Shown here: positions 8,914-19,587 of the stretch, in pieces
How positions within the stretch are numbered: position 1 is the first letter of the stretch
How the letters are laid out: every line of letters starts with the position of its first letter
Assembly: GCF_003443615.1 (NCBI RefSeq)
Contig: NZ_CP031967.1
Span: 3,596,001-3,660,000, forward strand
Origin: Alteromonas sp. BL110
Lineage (GTDB): Bacteria; Pseudomonadota; Gammaproteobacteria; Enterobacterales; Alteromonadaceae
Length of the DNA stretch: 64,000 nucleotides
Direction of reading: 5' to 3'
The notes under the pieces: generated by a model
Databases searched by the model: none
What the model was told of the DNA's origin: nothing
The model's input: the letters and a program-made list of their open reading frames with translations, nothing else
Translations under genes and position numbers: made by a program

Positions 8914-9866
8914 TGAGCCAAAAGTTTGTGGCTGATGTCGGCGGTACCAATATTCGCGTTGCGAGAGTAACCGAGTCGGGCGTCACTGACATTAAAAAAT
9001 ACATGTGTAATGACTTTGCTAGTATCGATTTAGCCATTTCACAGTATTTTGAAGACACACCAGAGCACAACTTTACCCAAGGTTGTATTGCAATTGCCTG
9101 CCCAGTGTTAGGCGATCAAGTCGTAATGACTAATCACAGCTGGGCTTTTTCTCAAAACGCTTTGCGTTCACAGCTTAAGCTAGACGCGCTGTTCGTTATA
9201 AACGACTTCACTGCAGTAGCACATTCATTACCTGTGCTAAGTAAAAACCAAGTTGTTCAAATTGGTGAGGGCACACCAAAAGAGAATGGCAATATTGCTG
9301 TATTTGGCCCAGGTACCGGCCTTGGCGTTGAGCATATCACTATGACTTCAACAGGCTGGCAAACATTAGACGGTGAGGGTGGTCATGTTGACTTCGCTCC
9401 CGTTGATGAAACCGATGTTGTGGTTTGGCGTCATTTGCAATCAACATTGGGACGTGCTTCTGCTGAAGAAGTGATGTCTGGACGAGGCTTGCACAATATC
9501 TACACTGCTTTAGCTAACGATGCGTCTGCCCCTATAGCTTTTACTGAGCCAGCGCAAATTACAGAAGCGGCGTTAAATGGAACTTGTGAGTTAGCTGAAG
9601 CAACGCTGACTCAGTTCTGTCGAATCATGGGAAGCTTCGCGGGTAATATAGCGCTGAATATGGCGACTACTGGCGGCATCTTTATTGGTGGAGGTATTGC
9701 AAATCGTTTCCCTGAGTTTATTCAAAACAGCGATTTCAGAGCGCGTTTTGAAGCGAAAGGGCAAATGAAGCATTACGTTAAAGACATTCCCACCTATCTT
9801 ATTGCAGAACCTGATCACGGTTTATTGGGTGCGGCTGCATATCTGAATCAAAATACAGCGAGCTAA
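8913..9866 (+). CDS. glk: Glucokinase
   Basis: Phosphorylates glucose to glucose 6-phosphate with ATP, feeding zwf in the same operon. It is 317 aa from the ATG at 8913, close to E. coli Glk (321 aa), and of the ROK-independent bacterial glucokinase family. The phosphate-binding N-terminus is VADVGGTNIRVARV. The active-site region includes VINDFTAVAHSL (about 94-105) with the catalytic Asp, and VFGPGTGLGVEH is at about 129-140. Translation is coupled to edd by a one-base stop/start overlap. Having glk inside the operon suggests glucose enters unphosphorylated, without a PTS. Confidence 0.95.
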   Translation: MSQKFVADVGGTNIRVARVTESGVTDIKKYMCNDFASIDLAISQYFEDTPEHNFTQGCIAIACPVLGDQVVMTNHSWAFSQNALRSQLKLDALFVINDFTAVAHSLPVLSKNQVVQIGEGTPKENGNIAVFGPGTGLGVEHITMTSTGWQTLDGEGGHVDFAPVDETDVVVWRHLQSTLGRASAEEVMSGRGLHNIYTALANDASAPIAFTEPAQITEAALNGTCELAEATLTQFCRIMGSFAGNIALNMATTGGIFIGGGIANRFPEFIQNSDFRARFEAKGQMKHYVKDIPTYLIAEPDHGLLGAAAYLNQNTAS

Positions 9867-9869
9867 ATT

Positions 9870-10514
9870 ATGACATCAAAATGGAAAACCTCTCCAGAGG
9901 AAATTTTTGCGGCCGGCCCAGTTGTACCTGTGTTGGTTATCAACGACGTAGAAAAAGCGGTACCTCTGGCAAAAGCGCTAATGGAAGGTGGAATTAAAGT
10001 TTTAGAAGTAACTTTACGTACACCTGCAGCAATAGACGTCATTAAGCGAATTGCACAAGAAGTGCCAGACTCTCTAATCGGTGCGGGTACAGTAACCAAC
10101 GCACAACAGCTTAAAGCGGTTGTTGAAGCGGGCGCTAAGTTTGCTATTAGCCCAGGCATGACGGCGGACTTGTTGAAAGCGGGTATGGATGCTGATATCC
10201 CACTTATTCCAGGTATTTCTTCAACGTCTGACCTAATGAAGGGTAAAGATGCGGGTTATACCCACATGAAATTCTTCCCTGCAGAAGCGTCAGGTGGCGT
10301 TAAGGCTATCAAATCTATCAGCGGTCCTTTCCCTGATGTAACCTTCTGCCCAACAGGCGGTATTGGTCCAAACAACTACAACGATTACTTAGCGCTTAAG
10401 AATGTAAAGTGCGTAGGTGGTTCGTGGTTAGCGCCAGATGATGCAATTGAGTCAGGTGACTGGGCGCGTATTACCCAACTGGCTAAAGAAGCCGTTGCGG
10501 GTGCTAAGCAGTAG
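9870..10514 (+). CDS. eda: KDPG/KHG aldolase
   Basis: Cleaves KDPG to pyruvate and glyceraldehyde 3-phosphate, ending the Entner-Doudoroff pathway. The 214-aa protein shows the catalytic Glu46 in [10 protein letters not shown] and the Schiff-base Lys134 in [10 protein letters not shown], with the phosphate-binding GTV and CPTGGI loops. It starts three bases after the glk stop. It is the last gene of the operon, with a strong terminator 21 bases on. Because alginate and pectin monomers also reach KDPG, this enzyme would link the alginate lyase at the left edge to central metabolism. Confidence 0.97.
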   Translation: MTSKWKTSPEEIFAAGPVVPVLVINDVEKAVPLAKALMEGGIKVLEVTLRTPAAIDVIKRIAQEVPDSLIGAGTVTNAQQLKAVVEAGAKFAISPGMTADLLKAGMDADIPLIPGISSTSDLMKGKDAGYTHMKFFPAEASGGVKAIKSISGPFPDVTFCPTGGIGPNNYNDYLALKNVKCVGGSWLAPDDAIESGDWARITQLAKEAVAGAKQ

Positions 10515-10534
10515 AAGTCATCTCGCTTTATAGT

Positions 10535-10566
10535 TAAAAAAACCTGCCGATTGGCAGGTTTTTTTG
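10535..10566. terminator. Intrinsic terminator after eda (probably bidirectional)
   Basis: AAAACCTGCC-gatt-GGCAGGTTTT with flanking A and T runs on both sides. It can serve eda on the plus strand and the mutarotase gene on the minus strand. Confidence 0.9.
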
Positions 10567-10638
10567 TAATGCATTTACGCAAATGGATAATGTTCGCAGG
10601 CTAGCGTCTTAGCAAACGATACTTATCCAGTTATGCTT

Positions 10639-11490
10639 CTACTTAGGTACGACAGTTTGTCTAAGTGTATGACTTTCACCAGGTGCTAACATTCTGCCTT
10701 GAGTTAACGACGTCTCAACGCACAGCATATGCTTATAGCCAAATGGGTCCATGTCTGAAATGGACGCAGCACCTTGCCATGGGTTCCATACTACAAGCGA
10801 GTCATTGCCCTGTGAGATAACTTCGGTAAATGCATCGCCGCCAACTTCAATCTCAGTCGTTTCAATCGGCGCAAGATGTATTCGGTCGGTTTCGCCGGTA
10901 ATGGCGTAAGGCGATGGCGTAGGCTTTACAGCCCATTCGTCGAGTTTATCTTTATATTGTCCATCAATGCCTTTTAGAAGTGTTTGCTGAATATCATTAA
11001 CATGAAAATAAGTATGCAGAGCACAGTTAAAGTCAAATGCAGCCACTCCTATATTTTCAGTAACCAGAGATACGTCCATAGATTCACCAATTGCGATCAC
11101 CATGGTTACGGTACAGTCATTTTCAAACCCTTCAGCCCGGGTGAAACTTGGCGAGAGTGTTATGGTGGTTCCGCTTGCTGATTCTTCTGAATCAACCAGC
11201 TTCCACACCTGGGTTCTTAAAAAGCCGTGAGCGGGAAGGGCACCTTTTTCGCGACCATGGTCGTCACTAAACCACGGCCAACACACTGGAATACCCCCGC
11301 GAATTGGACGCTCGCCGTTTAGATAGGCATGTGGACTTACCCAAAGTCGCTCTTTGTTATCGCTCTTTGGAACAAAAGATAAAATATGGCCGCCAAATAA
11401 GCTTATGCGCGCTGTGGCGAAAGCGTTATCCACGTCTAAAAATGTAAGACCATTAGACTCGCTAACGGTAACTGAATACACAGATGGCAT
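10639..11490 (-). CDS. D-hexose-6-phosphate mutarotase (YeaD-like, aldose 1-epimerase superfamily)
   Basis: Interconverts alpha and beta anomers of glucose 6-phosphate, so it would speed supply of the beta anomer to Zwf. The 283-aa protein has galactose-mutarotase-fold motifs: a short arginine-containing strand RPIRGGIPVCWPWF (about 60-73), HGFLRTQVW with the conserved His (about 87-95), and CALHTYFHV (about 156-164), the family active-site histidine region. E. coli YeaD is the closest named relative I recall, and it lies next to gapA there; here gapA is also the neighbour, on the same strand upstream. An intervening terminator at 11579-11612 suggests a promoter of its own. Confidence 0.85.
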   Translation of the reverse strand: MPSVYSVTVSESNGLTFLDVDNAFATARISLFGGHILSFVPKSDNKERLWVSPHAYLNGERPIRGGIPVCWPWFSDDHGREKGALPAHGFLRTQVWKLVDSEESASGTTITLSPSFTRAEGFENDCTVTMVIAIGESMDVSLVTENIGVAAFDFNCALHTYFHVNDIQQTLLKGIDGQYKDKLDEWAVKPTPSPYAITGETDRIHLAPIETTEIEVGGDAFTEVISQGNDSLVVWNPWQGAASISDMDPFGYKHMLCVETSLTQGRMLAPGESHTLRQTVVPK

Positions 11491-11578
11491 ACGTCCCCCT
11501 TGGACTGAATACTAAACTTACAAATAGGCGACGGAAAAATGTGTGTCGCTGAAAAACCGTCTTTATTTTTGAGACAAC

Positions 11579-11612
11579 AAAAAAAGGTGCAAACACAATG
11601 CTTGCACCTTTA
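11579..11612 (-). terminator. gapA: Intrinsic terminator of gapA
   Basis: On the minus strand AAAGGTGCAA-loop-TTGCACCTTT is followed by a T run. It lies 55 bases past the gapA stop. Confidence 0.85.
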
Positions 11613-11627
11613 GATTAACTCAACTTT

Positions 11628-11654
11628 AGAACAAATAGTTTAACTATTTGTTCT
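11628..11654. repeat. Perfect 13-bp AT-rich inverted repeat in the gapA 3' untranslated region
   Basis: AGAACAAATAGTT and AACTATTTGTTCT face each other around a single base. It lies 12 bases past the gapA stop and upstream of the GC-richer terminator, and has no T run of its own. Confidence 0.8.
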
Positions 11655-11666
11655 ATATTTTGTTTA

Positions 11667-12698
<1,032 letters not shown>

Positions 12699-12750
12699 TT
12701 ACGTAAAGTATGGATCAAAATGCCATAATTAGCAAAATAAAAAGCTAAAG

Positions 12751-12765
12751 TGTTGCAAAATTACG
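12751..12765. promoter_or_regulatory. Possible HexR operator between gapA and malQ
   Basis: The minus-strand reading CGTAATTTTGCAACA matches 12 of 15 bases of the zwf box, but only 11 of 15 of the perfect palindrome. It lies 89 bases from the gapA start and 134 from malQ. gapA is a known HexR target in other gammaproteobacteria, which raises the plausibility. Confidence 0.45.
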
Positions 12766-12898
12766 AATAAGTGCTATTGCAATCGTATTCACATATCGCG
12801 AAGCCCTTGTTTCTAGAATAATGTTAAAAATTTGTTTGCAGACGCACTTTGCATCTTTGGCCTATGCGTCTTTCACCGAATAACAGGAATGACACACC

Positions 12899-15097
12899 AT
12901 GACACAACAACTTCTGCAACAACTGGTTGAAATGCGGGGAATTGAAACCCAGTACGTCGACGCATGGGGAAAACCAGCAACCATCGCAGAATCAAGCAAA
13001 GCGAAATTGCTAAACACGCTTGGCTATGACACCAGCAGTGATGAAAAAATTCAGTCACAAATTACACAAGATATTAAATCGGTATGGTTGTCGCCTTTAA
13101 ATCCTGTTCAAGTTGTACGAAACACCCAAGAAATAAATGTAGCCGTTCGTTTACCCATCGAGTTGGTTAACGATGACCATACACTTACTGTTACGTGTGA
13201 AAACGGTGACGTACACACCCATCAATTTACGCCTGTCGATCAAGAAATGACGACAATGGCCCACATTGACGATGTTGAATTTCATGAATACGTAGTAACC
13301 CTACCTTTGGATTTACCACTTGGATATCACGATGTTGCATTAAGTGCAGATGACGATGAATTCGCACGTTCTCGCTTAATTGTGGCACCAGAGGCATGCT
13401 ATACACCGAAAGAGATTAAAGAAGGCAAAAAAATCTGGGGCCTGAGTGTTCAGCTTTACTGCGTTCGCAGCGAAAAGAACTGGGGTATTGGTGATTTCTC
13501 AGACCTTGCACTACTTATCGAAAAAGCCGCGGGCGTTGGGGCTGATTTTATCGGGCTTAACCCAATTCATGCGCTTTACCCAGCTAACCCTAACGCGTGC
13601 TCTCCTTATGGGCCGAGTTCACGTCGCTGGCTAAACTATTTATATATCGATGTAACCGCTATTGATGGCTTCGATGATGCATCGGTGCAAACGGTAGTTA
13701 ACAGTGATGACTTCAAAGCTACCCTTGACCATGCCCGTAACGTTGAGCATGTAGACTACGAAGCAGTAGCCCATGTGAAACTAGCAGCGCTTAAAGCGGT
13801 GTTTGATGTTTACGAGGCTAAGTACCTTCGTAATAATACCAAACAAAATAAAGCGTTTAACGCTTTTGTTGAAGCGGGCGGAGAAAGCCTAGACATGTTA
13901 GCGGTGTACGATGCACTGCAGTCACACCTTAAAGCCGATGGCAAAGAAAGCTGGGGTTGGCCGGTATTTCCGCAGGAATACAAAGACTACCACAACCCTG
14001 CAGTGGCTAAGTTCAAAAATGCTAACCAGCATGAAGTTAAATTTTACCTGTTCCTTCAATGGATTGCAGCCCAGCAGCTAGACATTGCGAGTAATAAAGC
14101 AACCGATGCTGGCATGACTATTGGTCTTTATCGCGACCTCGCTGTGGGCGTAAGTGAAGGCAGTGCCGAGATTTGGGGTAATAAGGATTTGTACTGCACA
14201 GGAGCAAGTGTAGGTGCTCCACCAGATATTTTAGGCCCGCTTGGTCAGAACTGGGGATTGCCACCAATGGACCCTCGCAAGTTGTACGAGCAAGCTTATC
14301 AGCCAATTATTGACTTGTTTGCGTCTAACATGGCGTCTTCTGGTTCGTTGCGTATCGACCACGTTATGGCGTTACTCCGCTTGTGGTGGGTAGTAAAAGG
14401 CGACCACGCGAAAGACGGTGGCTATGTTTATTACCCTGTCGATGACTTGCTGGGTATTCTGGCACTAGAAAGTCATCGCAATGAAAGTTTGGTTATAGGT
14501 GAAGACTTGGGCACCGTACCCGAAGAAATTCGCAGTAAGCTTGCTGATAATGGCGTGTATTCATACCGCGTATTTTTCTTCGAACAAGCAGAAGACGGCG
14601 GTTTCTTCTCGCCTAGTCATTATCCTGTTCAGTCGATGTCAACCTTGACTACTCACGATATGCCGACGTTGATTGGTTACTGGCACTGTCTGGATTTAGA
14701 GTTGGGTAAAGAAATAGGGCTATACCCAACAGAAGAAATTCTTCAGACGCTTTATGCAGATCGCCATGAAAATAAACAAGCGATTCTTGATACTTTGCAC
14801 GGACACGGGTCAGTGAACGAGAGTGTTGGTCGCGATGTGAATCACACGGGCATGAATCGCGATTTAAATAACGGTATGCAGGTGCATATGGCAGGGGGGT
14901 CAAGTGCGCTGTTAAGCCTTCAGTTAGAAGACTGGCTAGAAATGGATAAGCCAGTGAACATTCCGGGTACATTCAATGAGTACCCAAACTGGCGCAGAAA
15001 GCTGACTGAAAATATTGAGTCGATGTTTGATAGACATGATATAAATGAGTTAGCGTCTAAACTTACTCATGCTAGGAAAAAAGCAAGCCGGGACTAA
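12899..15097 (+). CDS. malQ: 4-alpha-glucanotransferase (amylomaltase)
   Basis: Transfers alpha-1,4-glucan segments between maltodextrins and releases glucose. It is 732 aa (E. coli MalQ is about 694). A beta-rich N-terminal region of about 170 residues precedes a GH77 barrel. The nucleophile lies in SGSLRIDHVMALLRLWW (about 481-497), the acid Glu in VIGEDLGTVPEEI (about 531-543), and the third carboxylate in TTHDMPTLIGYWH (about 583-595). The ATG at 12899 has AGGAATG 11 bases upstream, rather distant. It is followed by glgB and glgX on the same strand, so it is probably part of glycogen/maltodextrin turnover feeding the glk/zwf route. Confidence 0.95.
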   Translation: MTQQLLQQLVEMRGIETQYVDAWGKPATIAESSKAKLLNTLGYDTSSDEKIQSQITQDIKSVWLSPLNPVQVVRNTQEINVAVRLPIELVNDDHTLTVTCENGDVHTHQFTPVDQEMTTMAHIDDVEFHEYVVTLPLDLPLGYHDVALSADDDEFARSRLIVAPEACYTPKEIKEGKKIWGLSVQLYCVRSEKNWGIGDFSDLALLIEKAAGVGADFIGLNPIHALYPANPNACSPYGPSSRRWLNYLYIDVTAIDGFDDASVQTVVNSDDFKATLDHARNVEHVDYEAVAHVKLAALKAVFDVYEAKYLRNNTKQNKAFNAFVEAGGESLDMLAVYDALQSHLKADGKESWGWPVFPQEYKDYHNPAVAKFKNANQHEVKFYLFLQWIAAQQLDIASNKATDAGMTIGLYRDLAVGVSEGSAEIWGNKDLYCTGASVGAPPDILGPLGQNWGLPPMDPRKLYEQAYQPIIDLFASNMASSGSLRIDHVMALLRLWWVVKGDHAKDGGYVYYPVDDLLGILALESHRNESLVIGEDLGTVPEEIRSKLADNGVYSYRVFFFEQAEDGGFFSPSHYPVQSMSTLTTHDMPTLIGYWHCLDLELGKEIGLYPTEEILQTLYADRHENKQAILDTLHGHGSVNESVGRDVNHTGMNRDLNNGMQVHMAGGSSALLSLQLEDWLEMDKPVNIPGTFNEYPNWRRKLTENIESMFDRHDINELASKLTHARKKASRD

Positions 15098-15126
15098 CTG
15101 CCGTTGCCAAAGAATCGACAAGAGGC

Positions 15127-15211
15127 AGTTGCTTAGGCAACTTTAACGAGTAAGATAAAGTACCAAGACGGTACTTGATAGAGCTTAAATGTGAACAACG
15201 CATTTAAGCTC
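15127..15211 (+). promoter_or_regulatory. Three consecutive hairpins in the malQ-glgB intergenic region
   Basis: Stems are AGTTGC/GCAACT (15127-15142), AAGTACC/GGTACTT (15158-15176) and an 11-bp perfect stem GAGCTTAAATG/CATTTAAGCTC (15181-15211). With the terminator that follows they form a string of four hairpins in about 115 bases. Attenuator-like leader or stabilised 3' end are both possible. Confidence 0.5.
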
Positions 15212-15218
15212 TCAATTC

Positions 15219-15241
15219 AACCCGCTGTCATGCGGGTTTTT
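15219..15241 (+). terminator. Intrinsic terminator (or attenuator) between malQ and glgB
   Basis: AACCCGC-tgtcat-GCGGGTT followed by TTT. It ends about 15 bases before the glgB start codon, unusually close to the glgB ribosome-binding site (AGGAG). Confidence 0.7.
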
Positions 15242-15255
15242 ACTAGGAGTAGCGA

Positions 15256-17439
15256 ATGCAATTAGCGCAGCAGTTCGAACAGGTATTATGTTCTCAGCCG
15301 TTTTCTCATTTAGGTATAGTTTCGAAAGAGCAAAGTTCTATACTTCGTGTTTGGTACCCAAACGTAAGTGAGATAACGATTAAATGGGGCAATCCTGCGC
15401 TAAAGGACACAACTGTTACTTCCAACAATGGTTTGTTCGAAACACCACTGCCGGAAAACTATCAGGGTGAAATTTATCGCATTGTCGCCAAAGGCGGTGA
15501 AGACAAAAAAGGCTTTATCGACCCTTATCAGTTTACCGACCAGGCTTATCATGCTGTACATTACATCGATAGCACGCCAGCTAATTTGTACGAGCAAGCG
15601 GGCGCGCAACTTTTAACACTCACTTCTTCAAAAGGCGATGCGATAAAAGGTGTCAGGTTCTGCGTTTTCGCGCCCAATGCGAGTACGGTGTCGCTCATTG
15701 GCGATTTCAATCAGTGGGATGGCCGCACGCATCCTATGGAAAAAACCTCTATGGGATACTGGGTACTGTTTGTGCCAGAACTCGCAGAGGGAGAGCGCTA
15801 CAAGTATCACATTAAAGATTCACACGGCCACGACCTACCGCACAAGGCTGACCCACTTGGCTTCAGTGCAGAGCAGTATCCTTCTCATGCTTCGAAAATT
15901 TACAACCACAATAACTATGAGTGGAATGATAGTGCATGGATGGAAAAGCGAAAGGTGAACAAATACAACAGCCCAATGAGCATTTATGAAGTGCACCTTG
16001 GCTCTTGGAAGCGCCCGGGTATTGAAACTGATGCGCGCTATCTTACTTATAAAGCGCTGGCCGATGACTTAATAAGCTACGTCAGCGATATGGGTTACAC
16101 TCACGTTGAATTGCTGCCTATTTCCGAGTTTCCTTTCGATGGGTCATGGGGCTATCAGCCCGTGGGAATGTTCGCACCAACGAGTAGATTTGGAAACCCA
16201 GATGAATTTAAATACTTTGTTGATAAGGCTCACCAAGCAGGTATAGGCGTAATTATCGACTGGGTACCTGCCCATTTCCCGGAAGACGGCCATGGCTTGG
16301 CGCGATTTGATGGTTCTTGTGTTTATGAATATGAAGATCCGAGAAAAGGTTGGCATCCAGATTGGAATTCATGCATTTATGATTTTGGCAAAGATACTGT
16401 ACGTCAATTTTTGGTAGCAAATGCACTGTTTTGGTTAGATAAATTCCACGTGGACGGATTGCGTGTCGATGCTGTGGCATCCATGCTTTATCTCGATTAT
16501 TCACGTAACGACGGTGAGTGGATCCCGAACGTGGATGGCGGCAACGAAAACTATGAAGCCATCAGCTTACTAAAATGGATGAATGAAGAAGTTTATAAAC
16601 ACTTCCCTGACGCCATGACCATTGCGGAAGAGTCGACCTCATTTCCTAAGGTTTCTCGACCTGTTTTTGACGGTGGTTTGGGCTTTGGCTTTAAGTGGAA
16701 CATGGGGTGGATGCACGACTCATTGCATTACATTGCTAAAGACCCTTCGTACCGTAACTATCATCATGGTGATATCACATTTAGTATGGTTTACGCATTT
16801 GATGAAAACTTTGTTCTACCAATTTCGCATGATGAAGTTGTGCACGGTAAAGGCAGTATGCTGCACAAAATGCCGGGCGATGAATGGCAGCAAGCCGCTA
16901 ATCTTCGTTGCTATGCTGGATTTATGTATGGCCACCCCGGTAAAAAACTCAACTTTATGGGCAATGAGCTTGCACAGGCCCGTGAGTGGAACCATGACAG
17001 CAGCCTAGACTGGTACTTGCTCGATTACGATAAACACAAAGGTGTCCAAACACTTTATAAAGCGCTCAATAACCTTTATACATCAACACCAGCGCTATAC
17101 GAGCAAGACCACGAACCCAGTGGCTTCGCGTGGCTAGATCACAGTAACGCAGACCAAAGCGTAGTGTCATTTGTGCGTAAGTCAAAAGATGCAAAGCAGA
17201 AAGTATATGTGGTGACTAATTTTACGCCCGTGCCTCGAGAAAACTTCAGAATAGGCGTAGATGATGCATGTACGTTATCGCTAGCACTTAACACCGATGA
17301 TAGCGCGTATTGGGGGAGCAACTATGAGGTCGTGCGTGAAGTTTCCACTCAAAACACGCCTTTCCATAACCGCGCCCACTCGGTAGAGATAACTTTACCA
17401 CCGCTAGCCACCGTTTTTTACGTTGCTAATGTAGGTTAA
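15256..17439 (+). CDS. glgB: 1,4-alpha-glucan branching enzyme
   Basis: Makes alpha-1,6 branches in glycogen. It is 727 aa, the typical long GlgB. It has an N-terminal N1 domain, a CBM48 module (about 115-215; RFCVFAPNASTVSLIGDFN) and a GH13 barrel with DWVPAHFPEDGHGL (about 335-348), nucleophile Asp in GLRVDAVASMLYLDY (about 401-415), acid Glu in TIAEESTSFP (about 455-464) and PISHDEVVHGKGSM (about 522-535). The C-terminal beta domain ends the protein. AGGAG lies ten bases before the ATG. glgX follows after 48 bases. Confidence 0.97.
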   Translation: MQLAQQFEQVLCSQPFSHLGIVSKEQSSILRVWYPNVSEITIKWGNPALKDTTVTSNNGLFETPLPENYQGEIYRIVAKGGEDKKGFIDPYQFTDQAYHAVHYIDSTPANLYEQAGAQLLTLTSSKGDAIKGVRFCVFAPNASTVSLIGDFNQWDGRTHPMEKTSMGYWVLFVPELAEGERYKYHIKDSHGHDLPHKADPLGFSAEQYPSHASKIYNHNNYEWNDSAWMEKRKVNKYNSPMSIYEVHLGSWKRPGIETDARYLTYKALADDLISYVSDMGYTHVELLPISEFPFDGSWGYQPVGMFAPTSRFGNPDEFKYFVDKAHQAGIGVIIDWVPAHFPEDGHGLARFDGSCVYEYEDPRKGWHPDWNSCIYDFGKDTVRQFLVANALFWLDKFHVDGLRVDAVASMLYLDYSRNDGEWIPNVDGGNENYEAISLLKWMNEEVYKHFPDAMTIAEESTSFPKVSRPVFDGGLGFGFKWNMGWMHDSLHYIAKDPSYRNYHHGDITFSMVYAFDENFVLPISHDEVVHGKGSMLHKMPGDEWQQAANLRCYAGFMYGHPGKKLNFMGNELAQAREWNHDSSLDWYLLDYDKHKGVQTLYKALNNLYTSTPALYEQDHEPSGFAWLDHSNADQSVVSFVRKSKDAKQKVYVVTNFTPVPRENFRIGVDDACTLSLALNTDDSAYWGSNYEVVREVSTQNTPFHNRAHSVEITLPPLATVFYVANVG

Positions 17440-17487
17440 TCCGTCTTAGGTGTTATAGCCTTAGCGTATAAGTAGATTGAGAACGCA

Positions 17488-19587
17488 GTGAACGAAATTT
17501 CAGAGATAGTGCAATTTGTTGAAAGTGGGGTGGGTAATGCACATCCACTTGGCGCCACACTGACTCACGATGGATGTAATTTTGCCGTTTATGCTCCTGA
17601 TGCTAAAGCGGTCGTATTGTGCTTTTTCAACTGCGATACTGAAGAGGCAATAAGTGAACATCCTCTGCCAGAAAAAACTGGCGATGTTTGGCACGGTCAT
17701 TTTAGCGGCGTAAGGGTTGGTCAATACTATGGGTACCGTGTAGAGCGTGGGCAAGGTGGTTTACATGCTGTCCCTACTGACAAATTACTTATTGATCCGT
17801 ACGCCAAAAAAATCAGCCGGGCAATTAAGTGGGATGCAAGGCAATACAAGCACGACTCTCAGTTTATGATCCCTAAATGCATAGTGATAGATCACAATGA
17901 CTATGCAACTAATCATGTTCGTTCGCCCGTTATACCTAAACATAAGCGAGTGGTTTATGAGGCACACGTAAAAGGCTTAACAAAGCTTCATCCTGATGTG
18001 CCAAAAGCACACCGTGGTAAATTCATTGGCGCAGCTCATCCTAGCGTCATCAAACACATTAAGGCATTAGGCGTAACAACAGTTCAATTTATGCCTTTGT
18101 GTTCGTTTATGCCAGAGCCTTTTATCACCGATAAGGGCTTAACAAACTATTGGGGGTATAACCCCGTTAACTTCTTTGCGCCTGAACCACGCTATGGCGT
18201 TTCAGATGCGCTCGCTGAACTTAAGTCTATGATTGACGCTTACCATAGTGCAGGCTTAGAGGTGATAGTTGATGTGGTATTTAACCACACAGCAGAGGCG
18301 GGCGGCGGTGGCCCTATTTTATCCTATAAAGGGTTTTGTCCAAACCAAGCTTATTTGTTGGAACAAACGAAAAACGGTGAATTGGTTTACTCTAATCACT
18401 CTGGCTGCGGTAACACAGTAAACACTGCGCAGCCATTTATGATGGGGCTTATTTTAGATGCTATGCGTCATTGGGTGTCCGTTATTGGTGTAGATGGTTT
18501 TCGCTTCGATTTGGCAGTTTGTTTGGGGAGAGAGCCCCAACAATATAATAAAAAGTCTGGGTTACTAAGAGCCATCAGTAGCGATCCTGTTTTAAAAGGT
18601 AAGGTGCTGCTCGCTGAGCCTTGGGATATTGGTCCAAACGGTTACCAAGTGGGCAACTTTCCGTCACCATGGTTAGAGGTAAACGACAAATACCGCGATA
18701 CAGTGCGCGCGTTTTGGCGGGGAGATGGTGGTGTAACAGCAGACTTTGCTACTCGGCTAATGGGCTCACGAGATATTTTTCACAAAGGACGGCGGCATAT
18801 CAGTACGTCAGTGAATAACGTGACTTATCACGATGGTTTTACCCTACATGATATGGTGACCTACGCTGAGCGCCACAATCTCGACAATTTAGAAGAGAAT
18901 CGGGACGGTCATGGACATAACCTTTCTGCAAACTACGGTGTGGAGGGGGAAACGAATGATGAGCGAGTTCTCGCTATGCGAGAGCGCCAAAAACGCAACC
19001 TTTTCGCAACCCTCATTTTTTCTCAGGGCACGCCCCATATTCTCGGTGGTGATGAGCTAAGTCGTACCCAAAACGGCAACAATAATGCCTACTGCCAGGA
19101 TAATCCGATTAGCTGGATAAATTGGGAGCTAAACAAGCGTAAACAGGACTTTTTAAGCTTCTGTCAGTATGTGGTGCGCTTGCGTCAATCATCATCGCTG
19201 TTGAGTGAATTAAAGCTTCATGATGACGCTTTTACGTTATCGAGAAACGTTAAAGAGATTAATTGGTACAAACCGGACGGTTCGGATAAAGCGTCTGAAG
19301 ATTGGAATGCACATCACAACAAAGCGTTTGGTGTTGAAATAAAGGGCTGTGTCATGAGCCAGAGAGAGCCCGACCAAAAGCCCGAGCACTGGTTCTTGTG
19401 TGTGAATGCTAGCGATAGCGACGTGCGTTTTCACCTGCCAACTGTGATGCCGAAAGGCGGGTGGACCATGTATTTAGACACGCGCTATAGTTCACTAGAA
19501 GAGCAACCCTCTATTTGTATTCAAAAAGTGTTTTTACAAGCCGGTAAATCTCTCACGCTGTTTAGTTTTTCCCAATTTTCGGAATAA
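17488..19587 (+). CDS. glgX: Glycogen debranching enzyme (isoamylase type)
   Basis: Hydrolyses alpha-1,6 branch points of phosphorylase-limited glycogen. It is 699 aa from a GTG at 17488; the upstream TTGAGA is only a fair ribosome-binding site. It has an N-terminal CBM48 (about 17-115; GATLTHDGCNFAVYAPDAKAV) and a GH13_11 barrel with VIVDVVFNHTAEAG (about 254-267), nucleophile GFRFDLAVCLGRE (about 336-348), acid AEPWDIGPNGYQVGNFP (about 374-390) and VTYHDGFTLHDMVTY (about 447-461). glgC, glgA and glgP are not in the window, so this cluster covers remodelling and breakdown rather than synthesis. Confidence 0.95.
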   Translation: MNEISEIVQFVESGVGNAHPLGATLTHDGCNFAVYAPDAKAVVLCFFNCDTEEAISEHPLPEKTGDVWHGHFSGVRVGQYYGYRVERGQGGLHAVPTDKLLIDPYAKKISRAIKWDARQYKHDSQFMIPKCIVIDHNDYATNHVRSPVIPKHKRVVYEAHVKGLTKLHPDVPKAHRGKFIGAAHPSVIKHIKALGVTTVQFMPLCSFMPEPFITDKGLTNYWGYNPVNFFAPEPRYGVSDALAELKSMIDAYHSAGLEVIVDVVFNHTAEAGGGGPILSYKGFCPNQAYLLEQTKNGELVYSNHSGCGNTVNTAQPFMMGLILDAMRHWVSVIGVDGFRFDLAVCLGREPQQYNKKSGLLRAISSDPVLKGKVLLAEPWDIGPNGYQVGNFPSPWLEVNDKYRDTVRAFWRGDGGVTADFATRLMGSRDIFHKGRRHISTSVNNVTYHDGFTLHDMVTYAERHNLDNLEENRDGHGHNLSANYGVEGETNDERVLAMRERQKRNLFATLIFSQGTPHILGGDELSRTQNGNNNAYCQDNPISWINWELNKRKQDFLSFCQYVVRLRQSSSLLSELKLHDDAFTLSRNVKEINWYKPDGSDKASEDWNAHHNKAFGVEIKGCVMSQREPDQKPEHWFLCVNASDSDVRFHLPTVMPKGGWTMYLDTRYSSLEEQPSICIQKVFLQAGKSLTLFSFSQFSE

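Noticed and set aside
12751-12765. gapA/malQ HexR box as a certain operator
   Set aside because: Only 11 of 15 positions of the perfect palindrome match, so it is kept as a possibility rather than counted as established.
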